A DNA stretch of 64,000 nt, from positions 127,535,503-127,599,502 of the forward strand of contig CM041783.1 in the NCBI GenBank assembly GCA_023374045.1. The letters are read 5' to 3'. Source of the stretch: Limonium bicolor. Lineage: Eukaryota; Streptophyta; Magnoliopsida; Caryophyllales; Plumbaginaceae. The position numbers were made by a program, and so were the translations under genes. How positions within the stretch are numbered: position 1 is the first letter of the stretch; each line of letters begins with the position of its first letter. The notes beneath the pieces were generated by a model that ran no database searches, was not told the DNA's origin, and was given only the letters and a program-made list of their open reading frames with translations. This document shows positions 12,101 to 26,200 of this stretch, piece after piece.

Positions 12101-13763
12101 CTTAAATTGCATAACCTTAAACACTGAATTTCCCACATAAATAATGCCTTTGACCTGCAAATACATACACCAAAACATATGTTCTTTTACTAGTCTCCTT
12201 GAGAACACTTTACTAGGTCACTCACCATTGGCTCCTTAGGTATTTTATCAAGCAAATCAAGCTCATTTTCCTAAGGCATTAAAACTACATTGAGATAGTT
12301 TGTTTACCTCTTTTCCTCACAAATTTCTTTCTTGTTTCCTTACAAACCGGTGGGGTACTTGATCCCTTGTCAAGTTCTATACATTGTACAAACAACATAA
12401 TGAGTATTCAAGCTTTAAGCTTCATCTCATTGTAAACCCTAGTTACATATATTGTTTTAACACATTAAGGTAATTGTTTTACCTTGGAATTGGAAGAGAA
12501 CTTGGATAAGTATCAAGAGAGGACTCCTCCTAGCCCTTGGGAGATTCAAATGAAGCTAGAACAAGGCAATATAAGAGCTCCATTAATGGTGAATTTTCGG
12601 ACAACAACAAACATGGAGGAAACATGGATTTTCTTTGAGTTTCCTTACCTTGAAGCAAAGGAGAACAAGAATATGTGAAAAGATGAGCTCAAGCTCCTCC
12701 CATGGTGGTTTCTCTTGGCACCGAAATGGAGGTTTTGAAGTTTTGAAGAGACAAGATTGTAGAGCTTGGCTTAACTAAGAGAATGGTGGTGTTTGTTTTT
12801 GATTTGGTTAAGTGAGCTAGGTTTTACATGTGGTCAAAGATGGACTTCCATGGTTGTATTATGTATCACCGAGAGAGAACAAGAAGAGAGGTTGGTGGTG
12901 TGTTTGGAACCGTGGGAAATGAAGGAAAGGAAGGGAGAATGAAGATAGAACTTACTTTTTGAAGATACTTAAGTCTTAAAGCAAATAGTAACTATGAGTC
13001 ACATTTATTTACTTAACAAGTTAACATACTTGGTGACTCCTCACTACAAAAACCGGCCCCCTTTAATATAACAAGGGTATTTTAGTCTTTGTTTGTCAAT
13101 TTAATTACTTAACATAACATATGTTATATACTAGCTTGTAAAAATTACTATTCACAAATACAAGGCACATAGAAGTGAAATTTTTGATTTCCCACTAATA
13201 TGGCCACCCAAATGTGATACTATATAGTACACATGTTAATTAAAGAGTAATGATGGACATTTAGCCATTCAAAACTCATTTACAAGAAAATTTTTCAAAA
13301 ACGTGCTTTAAGACTCCTTAAAGCACATTTTGTGTTTTAACTTGTTTTCAAGCTTGGTTTTTTTGTAGTAATTGATTTAATATGTTCATTAACATATAAA
13401 TAAGGTATAGGTATGACCATTAGGCCTTATACACATTTATCCCAAGCTTAGAGCACATTTTTGCTCATATTGACTTTAAGGTATTACCTTGTGTTTTGTT
13501 TGGTTTCATTGTCTACCAAAGTTTCCTAAGGACTTATTTAGCCTTATTAAATCATAATTAAATGTTATCAAGTCTTGGTAGGCTCTTTGGGTCCTAACCA
13601 AGTTCACTCATAGCTTAGAGCATGTTTTTGCTCAAACTGTGTCTTAATGCTTTATTGCATTTATTATGGTTTAAATTGTTCACTGATGTTACTAAGGCAC
13701 TTTTTAGCCTTTACATACCATAATTTGATATTTAAACCACATATCAAGGTTTGGGGTATTTCA
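9185..13763 (-). repeat. Element B left LTR (3' LTR on the element strand)
   Basis: It begins TGTAACACCCCATCC and ends GGGGTATTTCA. It is nearly identical to 18674-23255. It contains the palindrome array at 11086-11346 and a block shared with the LTRs of A and C (about 9577-9690). The short ORFs seen here are repeated in the other LTR and resemble nothing known. Confidence 0.95.
11086..11346. repeat. GC-rich palindrome array in B left LTR
   Basis: Repeated CCGACCCA/TGGGTCGG arms form four hairpin-like units. The TGGGTCGG arms fall near 11117, 11191, 11263 and 11324, spaced 74, 72 and 61 bp. The spacing and setting resemble the family-C arrays although the stem sequence differs. Confidence 0.85.
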
Positions 13764-13780
13764 ATCTACCCCCCTTAAAA
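13764..13780 (-). other. Polypurine tract of element B
   Basis: On the minus strand this reads TTTTAAGGGGGGTAGAT, immediately before the 3' LTR. It primes plus-strand DNA synthesis in LTR elements. Confidence 0.9.
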
Positions 13781-14455
13781 GAACTTCGTCCTCGAAGTTC
13801 ACACTTTTCACACATCAATAGATTAGAACACAGTAATCACTTGGAAATAAACTTCCTTAACCAAACACACTTTACATCACAACCTCGGACTTGATGGTCC
13901 GGGCAACACATTCACATCCACACATAACATAACATATCCAAATGATAACCTCGGACTCTATGGTCCGGGTATCTTAGCAACACTTACACATACATAACAA
14001 CCCCTTTGACTCACTGGTCTTGGGTAACATAACAACATTTGGACACATAGGTCCTGGTAACATAACAGTCTTTAGACACATAGGTCTATGTAACACCACA
14101 CATTTAGACTCATAGGCCTTGATAGTATACACTTTAGGAAATCCAAGTCAAAACAACATTCATTACACATACCACACAACATGTCAGAGCATGTATAGCA
14201 ATCAAAAATATCTTTGATATTCACTATGATCCCGCAGAACCCGGTCGCGATGGACACCTTCCGTCCCCGTGCCTTTGGGAGTTTAAAAAATCACTTAAAT
14301 TTAAAATTTCCTTGTGAGGTTAAGTAAAAGAAGACTTTAATTATGTAAAGTATCCATCAACGTTTTATAAATACCAATTTAAAATCCTTTTGAAAACACA
14401 CACAACTCCAAGTCCAACTTAAGCTCTTGCTGCTTCTTTTTTAGCGTGGTTATTC

Positions 14456-14586
14456 GTGACCACTTATAGGGAGTTTCAAGAGTCATCCAACCCTGATGTG
14501 ATCAGCATCAGTGTTGAACTATCCTTCCACTCCAATTTGTGTTCGGCTTCCCTTGATCGCATGCAAATCAAGTTCCACCTCCCACT
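14456..14586. other. Conserved block shared with A bodies
   Basis: This is the diverged counterpart of 5554-5686 and 29988-30120. It includes the invariant runs GAACTATCCTTCCACTCCA and TCATCCAACCCTG. Confidence 0.6.
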
Positions 14587-15894
14587 TCATTTTCAAGCAT
14601 CAAGTAAGTCACTCATTTCCAATTTTCTATCTTTCGAATCATTCTAGTCATGATCACAACATCTTCAAAGGATAGAACTCCGTCTATCAGTTACCTCCAT
14701 TCACTTTTAATCCTGTTGCCTAGGGAATCTTCTTCTCACTAGGTTCTATGTCGGTATCATGCCCTTTCATGCATCACTATAAGGTATACATATATACATA
14801 TACACATATATTTTATCCAAAATACAACACCTGGTTTTACATTTATACACTGTCGGGGCTTTTGTTCCCCCGGGAGTTTATCTACTCCCCACACTTGTAC
14901 AATCACCACAACTGTTAACAAACACACACACTTATCACAATGGTATTCGCATCTTCTGTGCGCAATTACCACAATTAAACCATGAATGATTGTGTATGTT
15001 TACGTAACACACACACCAATCATCAAAACAAACAATAATTTTGTGCTATGCACAATATGAGTCACACACACTACGTACACTTGTACGGTAATATACACCA
15101 AGTGGTTTTGCGCTCTACCCCCCTTAAAAGGGATTACGCCCACGTAATCAGTCACTAAACATTGCTTAAATGCTCTGCCGTCGTGAAGTGTTTTAACTTC
15201 CACGCGGTCTATTACACAATGGATTCTGATTAGAGGATCTTAACCATATTGGCGGTTTAGTTCCTAAACCAAGAATTCGCATTGGAGTTATAACTCATAA
15301 CCGGTTTCGGTCCTGGCCTGTGAGGCTTTTAGGCGTTAATAATTAGCCATCCACTCATATTCGTTACTCACGTTGTACATTTGAATCACTGATTCACTAG
15401 TTTCTGCTGCGAAACTCAAACTGTAGAGCTTAATTGCTCCATTTGTTATTCTTACTGTATTGTACATCCCCAATTGTCACCTTTATCTTGGTAACAATGG
15501 TTTCTCAACCGACGCACGGTATCTTTTACCCTGAGCGGATTCGGTGAGTTTCACAATTTTCCATCCAGTTCCATGATAATTTACTGTGTATACAGCTATG
15601 TATTTCACAATGATTGACTTTTCCCTTCCGACTTACTGTCGGTTGAGTTTGAGCTACTACCTAGTGTGTAGTGCTCTCTCAGCTATTTACAACCTTTGTG
15701 GTATATTCCATACCGATATTTGGCAGCTAGTGCTACTGTAGTCACTTACTGTTAATCATATTTCCACGTTTGGTTTTGTACAAGTACTTTTATTGGTGCG
15801 GCCTTGCATTTCCTATGCATCGGCCATTATAACATTATTTGTCCACAATCAACATGTTTCCAATTCCTAGCTATCTCATTCGATCATTACTGCG

Positions 15895-15957
15895 CAAGTG
15901 CAATACCAAAACACTCAGTCATACAGAGTGCAGAGGCGTAAACTCTCGACAGTAAAT
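15895..15957. repeat. 63-bp segment shared with the LTR of element E
   Basis: It aligns without gaps to 58766-58828 with 5 mismatches by eye. It shows sequence exchange between the non-autonomous B body and a Tekay-type LTR, or a signal retained in both. Confidence 0.8.
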
Positions 15958-17821
15958 CCCTTATGCGATTCGCCATGGAATTCACACGGAGTTCCTCATC
16001 ACACAGTACCTACCACTGGCTTATTGCTCAGTTTGTTTAACATCACTTATCTTGCATCTCCACTGAGTTTAACTCTTAACTGGTTTTATCTGTTACATTA
16101 TCGTTTGACAACATTTATACAACGGTCGCTTGTTGCGCACCGTGCTCTTACTCCCTGTATAACATCAGCTTATATCGTATTTATTGTCACATTAACTTCC
16201 ACACATATACTTACATCATTCACATTATGGTTCATCCTCATTTGGATGACTACTGAATGCTCCTTGAGCATCGATCATTCGAGTCACAAGCCGGCATTAT
16301 TCAGCTCGGTGTTTCACCTTATACACATACTACTAAGCTAATTACTCTCTTTCATTAATAACATCGTCCATCCTTAACACATTTCTTGAACTTGATTCAC
16401 ATAACTACCACTCCTGCGGTGTCACAATGTCGAGAGGTATTCCCCACTCTTAATGCAGTGGTTCGTTTACCACTCTATTCTCTTATACAACCTAAACTTC
16501 TACCATCAATCGAATTTATATGATATATCCTGCTTTTGGATTATAAGCCTTGTTTGCCTTGAGCTGAGCTCATTGTAGGCTGTCCACACACATGTACTTC
16601 TCTGTACAGTATCACATGGTTACAGGTTGTATTGGGCTCCATGACAAGGTCGTTGCACCACGTTTCCTTTCGTGGGATGCCCCTTAGGTTTGTCAGTCCG
16701 TCTCCTGACAACTTATGTCTAAACTGTGTGTTAGTTTCAACCCTTATGTTTCTGTCACGTATTTCATTCAACAATTGTTGATGTGAACACCCTTCAAGGA
16801 TTGCTCCTGGGCGTTGTTAAGTTATGCCTTTACCTTTGGCTCACACTTATTGGTACATTCCGTTAGCTACGCCTTTCGCGTTCTTTACTGGTTATCATCT
16901 TCTTCTGTGAAGATTAACATTTCCTGGTAGTGTAGGTACTCATTCTGGGAATTTATCCGTTCATTGCACATTAATGTGTCCACATTAGGCATCTGCTTGC
17001 CATGTACAGGCTGGGTCACCATTCCAGCTATAATGCTTATTCCTAGGTATCCTTAAGACATATGTGATGTCTTTACATAACAGTTAGTGCACATCGCACT
17101 TCCTAACTCTTAAACATTTCCTTGAAAATGAATTCACTGACTCTTTTAGTCTTGCTAACTTAACTGAGTTCTTTAGCTTCAACTATTCCTTGTAATCCTT
17201 AGCTCTCGTTTGATTTATACTGCTGACCGTAGACGGAGTCGACTACTTCCCGTGTTTCGGACTCTACTCGTATACATATATGGGGTATCATACTGATACA
17301 TTGCTACTTACCCAACTAACCCATAAGTAGGTCTGTCAGGCCCACATGCTCCTATCGGAGTGCGGTCGTCCCACAACACAGTTGGTACACTTGTAGTGTC
17401 CGTCACACGCCTAGGTGAAGTATTCTGTTGTCAACTCCCTTATATTGTCCCGCGGCAATATTCATTCCTTGCTTCCCGAACTTAATCGAGGGAAGGTTCA
17501 TCCACTGTTGTATCCTTGCCAATTGCCCTTGGTTTTACTGGTTTGGTGTAAAGAAGGTAGGAAAGAAGTGTTGGTTTGAAAGAAAATCTGGTTTTGAAAA
17601 GAGAAGGGTTTGAATAAATCTGGGTTGAAAGAAAAATTTTCATGGTTCCACAACATCTTCTTACCTTAACCAAGTCTAGCTTCTTGCTGACTGGTGTACT
17701 TACAATTACAAAGGTCAGGCTGTTAAGCCCTTCCATGGTTATAATGTTCACACTTAACTTCGTGGTACTTTACTAAGTACTTGTAGTGGTTATAAATTTC
17801 CCGAACAGCCCTGTTATAGCA

Positions 17822-17841
17822 GCACTTGCTATGGCAAGTGC
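17822..17841 (-). other. Conserved leader hairpin, element B
   Basis: Perfect 8-bp arms GCACTTGC and GCAAGTGC surround a 4-nt loop, followed by GCCATGC, as in family A. It lies about 0.8 kb downstream of the primer site on the element strand. Confidence 0.55.
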
Positions 17842-18656
17842 GCCATGCTAACTGGCTATCGGTTTAACACATACCGGTTGTGGTATTGTTTTTACCCATA
17901 CTGTCAACAGTGGCCTTGTTGGCCCTCACCGATCTTACTGTCTTGATAATAACTTGTCTAGGTGACTTCTCACTGTATTCACATAATAATCATTAACTAG
18001 GGTATTTCCCATTCTGGGAGACCCCCTTTTTTTTTTTGTGTCGTAATCTCTTTATTGCCCGTTCCACGCACTTGTCGTGGTTACTGAGACTTGTCTCTTG
18101 TTTGGGCACTACGTTGTAGTTCCTTTGTCGGTTGGTATACCGTTGGTGTATCACTTAACAATTGTGGTCCCGTAGACACTTGTCTCGGTTTCACTAATCC
18201 ACTTCTTGCCTGTTGCACGGTTGTGCGTTGCAAGTTGGTTATTCTCGACTGCTTAGCATGTCGACCCAGGTTGCCGGAAATTCTATTCTCCAATACACAA
18301 GATCCTTCATTCATTGCTATGGAATGCGGTTAACATTATTCAGATGGAGACCGTCTCCGGGATTCCCAGTTTTCGGGATCTACCGTATGACAGGTTCTCC
18401 GTACCCTAAGGGTATTTAATAACAGCCAGATCGGGTATCCCCGAGTAAGAGAGGACTTCCATCTCCCTGGCGTTGTTTCCCCAAGTTATATACAGGGATT
18501 GTGGAGGGTGGGATGGAGATTGTAGGTTTCCAGTACACACTGGTAATTCCTATCTAGCGTATCTCTCACGCTATCACTCAACCCTTAACCCAAAGCACTA
18601 AAATCCTAACTCGGTACTTCCTAAGCTCGGTAACTCAGTCATCAGAGCGATACTTC

Positions 18657-18668
18657 GCTCTGATACCA
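18657..18668 (-). other. Primer-binding site of element B
   Basis: The minus strand reads TGGTATCAGAGC, complementary to initiator-Met tRNA and 5 bp from the LTR. With the adjacent bases it forms a 10-bp stem (ATCAGAGCGA / TCGCTCTGAT), so half the site is inside a hairpin. Confidence 0.92.
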
Positions 18669-18673
18669 CTTTT

Positions 18674-21600
18674 TGTAACACCCCATCCAACATTGACATA
18701 CTTACGACAAACTGCAGCGGAAGAACAACCTCATCACATTACTTAACTTGATGGTGTTACACGCCGTTAGCCACCCACGTGGCTAACAAGGCTAATACAT
18801 ACACAATGTACCAGTCTGATGGGCTAAATTCCCGAGCAACTATACATTAGTATCCCTTTCCATTAACAACAACAACAACATACTCCTTATCAACTATACC
18901 GAGTATTATAACTGGTGCCGACAACAATATCGGTCTTACTACACCTACTGTATACATACACTTAAAAGTTTACCCATGTTTAATGACTACCCGTCCTACT
19001 CTCGAACGGCTTCCAGCACTTCGTACCTGAAATAGGAAAAGAAGAGAAAGGGGTGGCCCCAAGGGGCTCAGCACCTTTGCTGGTATGGTAATCCCGCAGC
19101 CCACATGCTACCGGGCCACGCACAACTAATTGTCGTCTTGACATGCGGTTGATTATATTTAAATCATGCATGTAACAATAAACACACATCACATAACATT
19201 TCGCCTCAATGGGCTCAACAACGGATAATATATCCTTACTTAATAAGTCACTCTTGGTATTCATCATCCCTAGAGTGTTTCTCCTCCAACGGAGCTACTT
19301 CCTTAATAGACGACACATACCCTTAAATCGGGTTATCCTTAAACGCCTCTTATCACAAACTGGGAATCATATCCATGATCCACACACTCCACATTACATA
19401 ACCTATAACATACACTACATAACAACACTTAACAACACTTTGCACGTTTCCATGTGCACAACATAATACCGCAATAAATATTGCATCACAACAAAACACA
19501 TAACACAACGGGAATGGTCCTCTCAGGAACCGACCCAAACATCACCAACACACTGGTGAGCCTAGAGATTGTTGCCAGTCTCATGAAGCTCGTTACATAA
19601 CTCGTTACCGTCTCGTTAAATGAACGGTTAACTTAACACAAGGTGCCCCGGATATAGTGATCCAAGCACACCGAAACAAACATAACAATAGTATGCCCCT
19701 GTGGCCCGACGTGAGTCAGTAATAGCCTTGGTTAAGCTAAAGGGAAGGTTGGGAACCAAATTGGAAAACAACCATAACATACAGAGAGGATCGAACCTGA
19801 TATGACAACGACCCCCATACTCACACGCGTGGCCGGAACAGACCGGACTCCTCATTCCCCCCGTTAGCACTTATTAGAAGTTCATCTTTGAACTTTATTA
19901 ACAATCACAAACATTGAGTTAAGTCTTGTCAGACATACACAAGGGAAAAGAGAGTCATACATTCACATACAAACACCACGCACAAGCATTACATATCCAA
20001 CTCACGCATAGCCGTGGTTAGAACGTGCCTTAGGTCGGAAACGTTATTACCGGATACCGTTCTCTTACGTTTACCTAATAGTGGTTAACTAGCCCTTCAA
20101 GCGCATTAGAGGTTACCGGTATCGGCACGTAAACATACAATAACAATAATGACTGTAAACTCGTTTCATGATTTATATCATAACGTGGCAAACATACAGA
20201 AAAACACATTGGCATACAAGCCGGTGTAATCCGGTAGGACACAGGTTGCAAGAAAACCATACCTGTCACCGGAGTCCACTTATCCTGTCCATTTATGTTC
20301 CTCGAGCAATTCTCGAACAACTGTTAACATCACACGTGTTTTTATTAACATCGGGGTTTGCTTGATCATTTAATGTCAATGCTTAATTTTTCCCCGTTTA
20401 CTTAGTTACATAACTTAACATTTTTAACTTGTTTTTCTCTCACATTTTAATACAATTTTTAACCCACTTAGGTGTCATTAAAATTCCCCTTACATGTCCT
20501 TAACATCCTTATAACATCATTACCTACCAATCCCCATCATTACACATCATTTCATAACCTTAAACAACATCTTTGGTCCGACCGACCCACCGACCGACCC
20601 ACAGCTGGGTCGGTCCATTACAGACCCCTTTTACTTCCTTATAATCATGCCCGTCCGACCCACGTCCGACCCACCATTCTGGGTCGGTCCATGTGCGAAC
20701 ATTTTCCTTCCTTTAAAACTTGACCGACCGACCCATGTCCGACCCACCCTTTTGGGTCGGACCATTACCGAACACATTCCTAACATTTAACAGAGGCTCG
20801 ACCGACCCAAAAACTGGGTCGGCCCCTGGGTCGGTCGCCTCCTAATCTTACCCAAACTTTGCCAATTCTTCACTAAACTTCTCCTAAGGCCTCTTAATGT
20901 GTTCTAACATCATTTGGCACTTCAAACACACCCTTAAGATATTCTTAAACACTCACAAAACTATTTTTCCTAACTCCTTAAACCTTTACTTATATCTCCA
21001 CAAAATTCCTAACACTTACAATGTTTTCTCCTTATGATTTCTAGGTGGCATTTCACCTATAATGACCACAATACCAAGGTGTTTCCTCTACACCTTATCA
21101 TCACCTCTCAACTTCTTTTCTTACTAACTAAATCTCCTTTTTCACATCATACCTAAACATCACTTATGCCTTGAACACCAACCTTACCTAAACCTTAAAC
21201 AACTTCTCCAAGACTTTAATACATCTTAAGAACACCCATAGATTTCTAAAACTTCCAAGATAATGCCTAAATCCTTGCCTCACTCTTAATCACTTTAATA
21301 CATGTTTTCTTCTCAAGTAAACATTTATTCACCTATAACACTTCCTAGTTCACCAAAACTCACTTACAACACTTAGAACTTCTTACACATTTCCCAAATT
21401 TGGCCATAGCTTCTCTTGTATATACTCACATCCAAACACTTAGGTTTTCACCTTAATTCATTCAATAATACCTAAAATCCATCAAACACATTTTTATACA
21501 CAAACTTCACACATTAAGCACTACATCACAATATAGTGCATAACTTAAATTGCTTGGCTCTTAGGCCCTTAAATAACATGGCTCTTAGGCCCTTAAATTG

Positions 21601-23255
21601 CATAACCTTAAACACTGAATTTCCCACATAAATAATGCCTTTGACCTGCAAATACATACACCAAAACATATGTTCTTTTACTAGTCTCCTTGAGAACACT
21701 TTACTAGGTCACTCACCATTGGCTCCTTAGGTATTTTATCAAGCAAATCAAGCTCATTTTCCTAAGGCATTAAAACTACATTGAGATAGTTTGTTTACCT
21801 CTTTTCCTCACAAATTTCTTTCTTGTTTCCTTACAAACCGGTGGGGTACTTGATCCCTTGTCAAGTTCTATACATTGTACAAACAACATAATGAGTATTC
21901 AAGCTTTAAGCTTCATCTCATTGTAAACCCTAGTTACATATATTGTTTTAACACATTAAGGTAGTTGTTTTACCTTGGAATTGGAAGAGAACTTGGATAA
22001 GTATCAAGAGAGGACTCCTCCTAGCCCTTGGGAGATTCAAATGAAGCTAGAACAAGGCAATATAAGAGCTCCATTAATGGTGAATTTTCGGACAACAACA
22101 AAACATGGAGGAAACATGGATTTTCTTTGAGTTTCCTTACCTTGAAGCAAAGGAGAACAAGAATATGTGAAAAGATGAGCTCAAGCTCCTCCCATGGTGG
22201 TTTCTCTTGGCACCGAAATGGAGGTTTTGAAGTTTTGAAGAGACAAGATTGTAGAGCTTGGCTTAACTAAGAGAATGGTGGTGTTTGTTTTTGATTTGGT
22301 TAAGTGAGCTAGGTTTTACATGTGGTCAAAGATGGACTTCCATGGTTGTATTATGTATCACCGAGAGAGAACAAGAAGAGAGGTTGGTGGTGGTGTTTGG
22401 AACCGTGGGAAATGAAGGAAAGGAAGGGAGAATGAAGATAGAACTTACTTTTTGAAGATACTTAAGTCTTAAAGCAAATAGTAACTATGAGTCACATTTA
22501 TTTACTTAACAAGTTAACATACTTGGTGACTCCTCACTACAAAAACCGGCCCCCTTTAATATAACAAGGGTATTTTAGTCTTTGTTTGTCAATTTAATTA
22601 CTTAACATAACATATGTTATATACTAGCTTGTAAAAATTACTATTCACAAATACAAGGCACATAGAAGTGAAATTTTTGATTTCCCACTAATATGGCCAC
22701 CCAAATGTGATACTATATAGTACACATGTTAATTAAAGAGTAATGATGGACATTTAGCCATTCAAAACTCATTTACAAGAAAATTTTTCAAAAACGTGCT
22801 TTAAGACTCCTTAAAGCACATTTTGTGTTTTAACTTGTTTTCAAGCTTGGTTTTCTTTAGTAATTGATTTAATATGTTCATTAACATATAAATAAGGTAT
22901 AGGTATGACCATTAGGCCTTATACACATTTATCCCAAGCTTAGAGCACATTTTTGCTCATATTGACTTTAAGGTATTACCTTGTGTTTTGTTTGGTTTCA
23001 TTGTCTACCAAAGTTTCCTAAGGACTTATTTAGCCTTATTAAATCATAATTAAATGTTATCAAGTCTTGGTAGGCTCTTTGGGTCCTAACCAAGTTCACT
23101 CATAGCTTAGAGCATGTTTTTGCTCAAACTGTGTCTTAATGCTTTATTGCATTTATTATGGTTTAAATTGTTCACTGATGTTACTAAGGCACTTTTTAGC
23201 CTTTACATACCATAATTTGATATTTAAACCACATATCAAGGTTTGGGGTATTTCA
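18674..23255 (-). repeat. Element B right LTR (5' LTR on the element strand)
   Basis: This 4.58-kb LTR is nearly identical to 9185-13763, with the palindrome array at 20575-20836. It is followed by the duplicated TTTAT and the rest of LTR A1. Confidence 0.95.
20575..20836. repeat. GC-rich palindrome array in B right LTR
   Basis: This is the same array as 11086-11346, with a one-base insertion after the second hairpin. Confidence 0.85.
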
Positions 23256-26200
23256 TTTATACTTAGGTAGTTTCTTTAACCTCTTTTCCTTATTATTATT
23301 TAAGGTATTTATATATTTCCAAAACATGTAGTCCTAATTTATAAGACTTATATTGTGTGGTAATTTCTCTTAGTTACCTCATGATTGGATGTATAACTTA
23401 TTTGTTATTCCTTTTGACTTATCTTTAAATCCTTTAATGTTTATAACTATATATTCATGTACCATTTATGTTACATGTTTTACCATTGTCCAAATGACAT
23501 AGTAACTTATAATTTTATCAATGACATTTATTGGTCACATGTTAGTTAATTCTCCCCTTAACTTTATTTTAAAAAAAATATACTATAGCTCCAAACATTA
23601 TTTGGTGTTTCCACATTAGATCCCTTATATTCTTTTCCTTTTGATTTACTTGGAAATCGAAAATATATATATTTCATACACATGTATTATTTATGATACA
23701 TATATATAATTGTCTAAATAACATAACCACTTCATAAGTTCTCAAATTATTTTTACATGTCGCACATGGGCATATTTTTCCCATATCTTTTATTAATTAT
23801 AAACTAACCCGAATAATATTATTTCTTTTACAAGTAAATTACTTGTACTTGCATACCATATAGTTTTAATTTCATAAATCCTTAAATCATAATTATCTTT
23901 TCTAAATTTCTTAAATATCCATATAGGACCTACAAATATTTTTAATCCCATAATTACATCATACTTTTCGGTTATTATGCTATAACCTCATTTATTTCAT
24001 AAACTTTACTTTATACTCCAAAATACATTATAATACATAGTTTCATTTCCTTAATTAATTAATTCACTAAACCACCACTACAAATTCGGTAATTATTATT
24101 TGAACACCTTAACTTTTATAATTCACCAATTAGCCACATTCATTTTCGGCTCTGCCATGTAATTTCTCAAAATTACATTTTTACCTCAAAACTTTATAAA
24201 AGTTACATATTAACTTATAAAATATAGTTTTAATATTTAATTTCCTCAATAACCAAGTGGACCCTTATTTTTCCATAAATTGTGAATTCGCCCCATATAA
24301 AATCTGGTTTTATATTTAAACTCTTGTAAATTACATATTCACCCCAAAACTTTTATAAACTTAATATTTCATGTCATAAATCATTTTAACTCAAAGTTTT
24401 CGGTCAACACTTTGACCATAGTCCAATTTCATACTTAATATATTAATATACTCATAAACTTATATGAATCTCGGCTTTACACCAATCTTTCCATAAATTA
24501 CAAAATAGTCCCAAGACTTTATAATAGTTACTTAATAACTTATAAACTATAGTTTAAATATTTAATTCCTCAAAATTTCGGAAGTGAACTTTATAATTCT
24601 CTTAATTATGAATTCGCCCATATTCAACTCCAAACTTTCATAATAAGTTTTATAAATTACAAAATAGACCAAAACTTTATAAATTGTTTTAACACTTGTT
24701 TAAATTATCTAAAATTCATAAACTTAATTCCTAACCTTTTATTATATCATATTTATTCCAAAGAGACCTTTTTCTCTCGGCTTTTACCATATATACACCA
24801 AACTTTCCAAAATTTGCAATTTAGCCACATAACTTAATTAATTAGCCATTTAAGCACTAGTAAAATATTTTTAACTCTCCAAACTTTATAATATAAGTTT
24901 ATATACATAAGTAGCTCATTAAAACATATTCTTCACTGAACCAATTCGGCCATAATTAATAAGATACCATATAGTATAAAAGTAGATTTATATGTCAAAA
25001 TAATTATACATAAATTCATATGAGTCATATAACTCATGTAAAAATTATTGTAATGTCTTAGATTGATTCTTAACTCAATGTTGAGCATTTTTACCCTTGA
25101 CCATTCGGTATGATTCAATGTTTATCCTAGGTAGATTTTGTGACACAAAAATGTGTCTTAAGGAGATAAATTTACCATGTATGTTATAGACTATGTTTTT
25201 GGCATATTGCACGATGTAGCTTCGGTTTTAAACACCTAGGAAGGCGTACATAATTTTTACACAATTTTTAAGAGCTTAAATAAGCTTAAAACAATAAAGG
25301 TTTAGTTAGTAAACTTACTCCTAAATAAAGGTGGTTAAGTGCTTGAACTCTTCTTAAATCTCCAAGCATTCTCCAAAGGAATCTTGATGCCCCACTTTGG
25401 TTTTATGCAAGAGGTGAAGGTGTTTAGGAGTTATATCTTTAACAAAGATCTTAAGTAGATTTGTAAGTAGTTTTTCAAGGATTTACCTTATGCTTTTCTC
25501 CATAGGATTTCGGCTCACTTAAGGTGGATGAAGAACAAACTTTCCTTCATGAAAATGAAAAAGAAAAGAACCTTAGAAGAAGTAGAAATCGGTTGCACAG
25601 AAAAATGTGCTTTATGGATTTTCAAGCATGAAAAATACCTTAAGGTAACTTTGAGATGCTCCTTGGATTAATGTTGATTTAGACAACCTCCTTGGAGTAT
25701 ATGTTGATGCCGAATTGCTATGGTTGTGCTAGGAAGATTTTACTTCAAGGCTTGACAAGAAATGCTAGGAAATTACCTTAAAGATGAAGATAGAAGTTAA
25801 ATCTCCATTAATGGACTTAAGAGTTCAAAGGAAGAAGATGAAAGGAGAAGAGAGGAGCCTTACCAACCGGTTGCAATGTGTGAGAGAAATGAAATTGCAA
25901 CCGTAAGTCTTAAGGCATGTTTGCTTGATTTTTGTTTTGTTAATTTTTAATGTCAATTGACTAGTCTTTTCATTAGTTTATTCCATAGGTTATTGGCTCA
26001 ATAAATGCCCATGTTATATGCATGTGTTCGTCCATGTGGTGTGACAAGGCAAGGTGGAAGAAAATAATGTGAGCTAGAAGACAAGGAAATTTAGGTAAGT
26101 TTTGTTCCTTTGATTTTTCTATGTTATGCTTGTCTTCTTCTTCTCTTGTAGGTGGACGAATTCAAGGGCATATTGGAGCTTATCAATCAGCAATCAAGAG

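Larger units (their letters stand above)
13781..18656 (-). mobile_element. Element B body (non-coding)
   Basis: No retroviral domain is recognised in any frame; the longest frame (15898-16341) matches nothing I know. It contains a block shared with A (14456-14586), a 63-bp piece shared with the LTR of E (15895-15957) and the conserved leader hairpin (17822-17841). Composition is mixed, with a short T run near 18028. Confidence 0.85.
9185..23255 (-). mobile_element. Element B: complete LARD-like non-autonomous LTR retrotransposon
   Basis: This 14.1-kb element has two 4.58-kb LTRs, a polypurine tract, a primer-binding site and a perfect TTTAT duplication. It sits inside LTR A1. By eye I count only about 15 differences between its LTRs, half of them single-base indels, so the insertion is recent. 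The 4.9-kb body has no gag or pol coding. Long LTRs plus a non-coding body fit the LARD class, which needs proteins from an autonomous partner. Shared termini, polypurine tract and primer hairpin point to an E-like Tekay element as that partner (inference). Confidence 0.93.

Noticed and set aside
15898..16341. 147-residue open frame in the B body
   Set aside because: No recognisable domain, biased composition, and its start overlaps a segment shared with a non-coding LTR.
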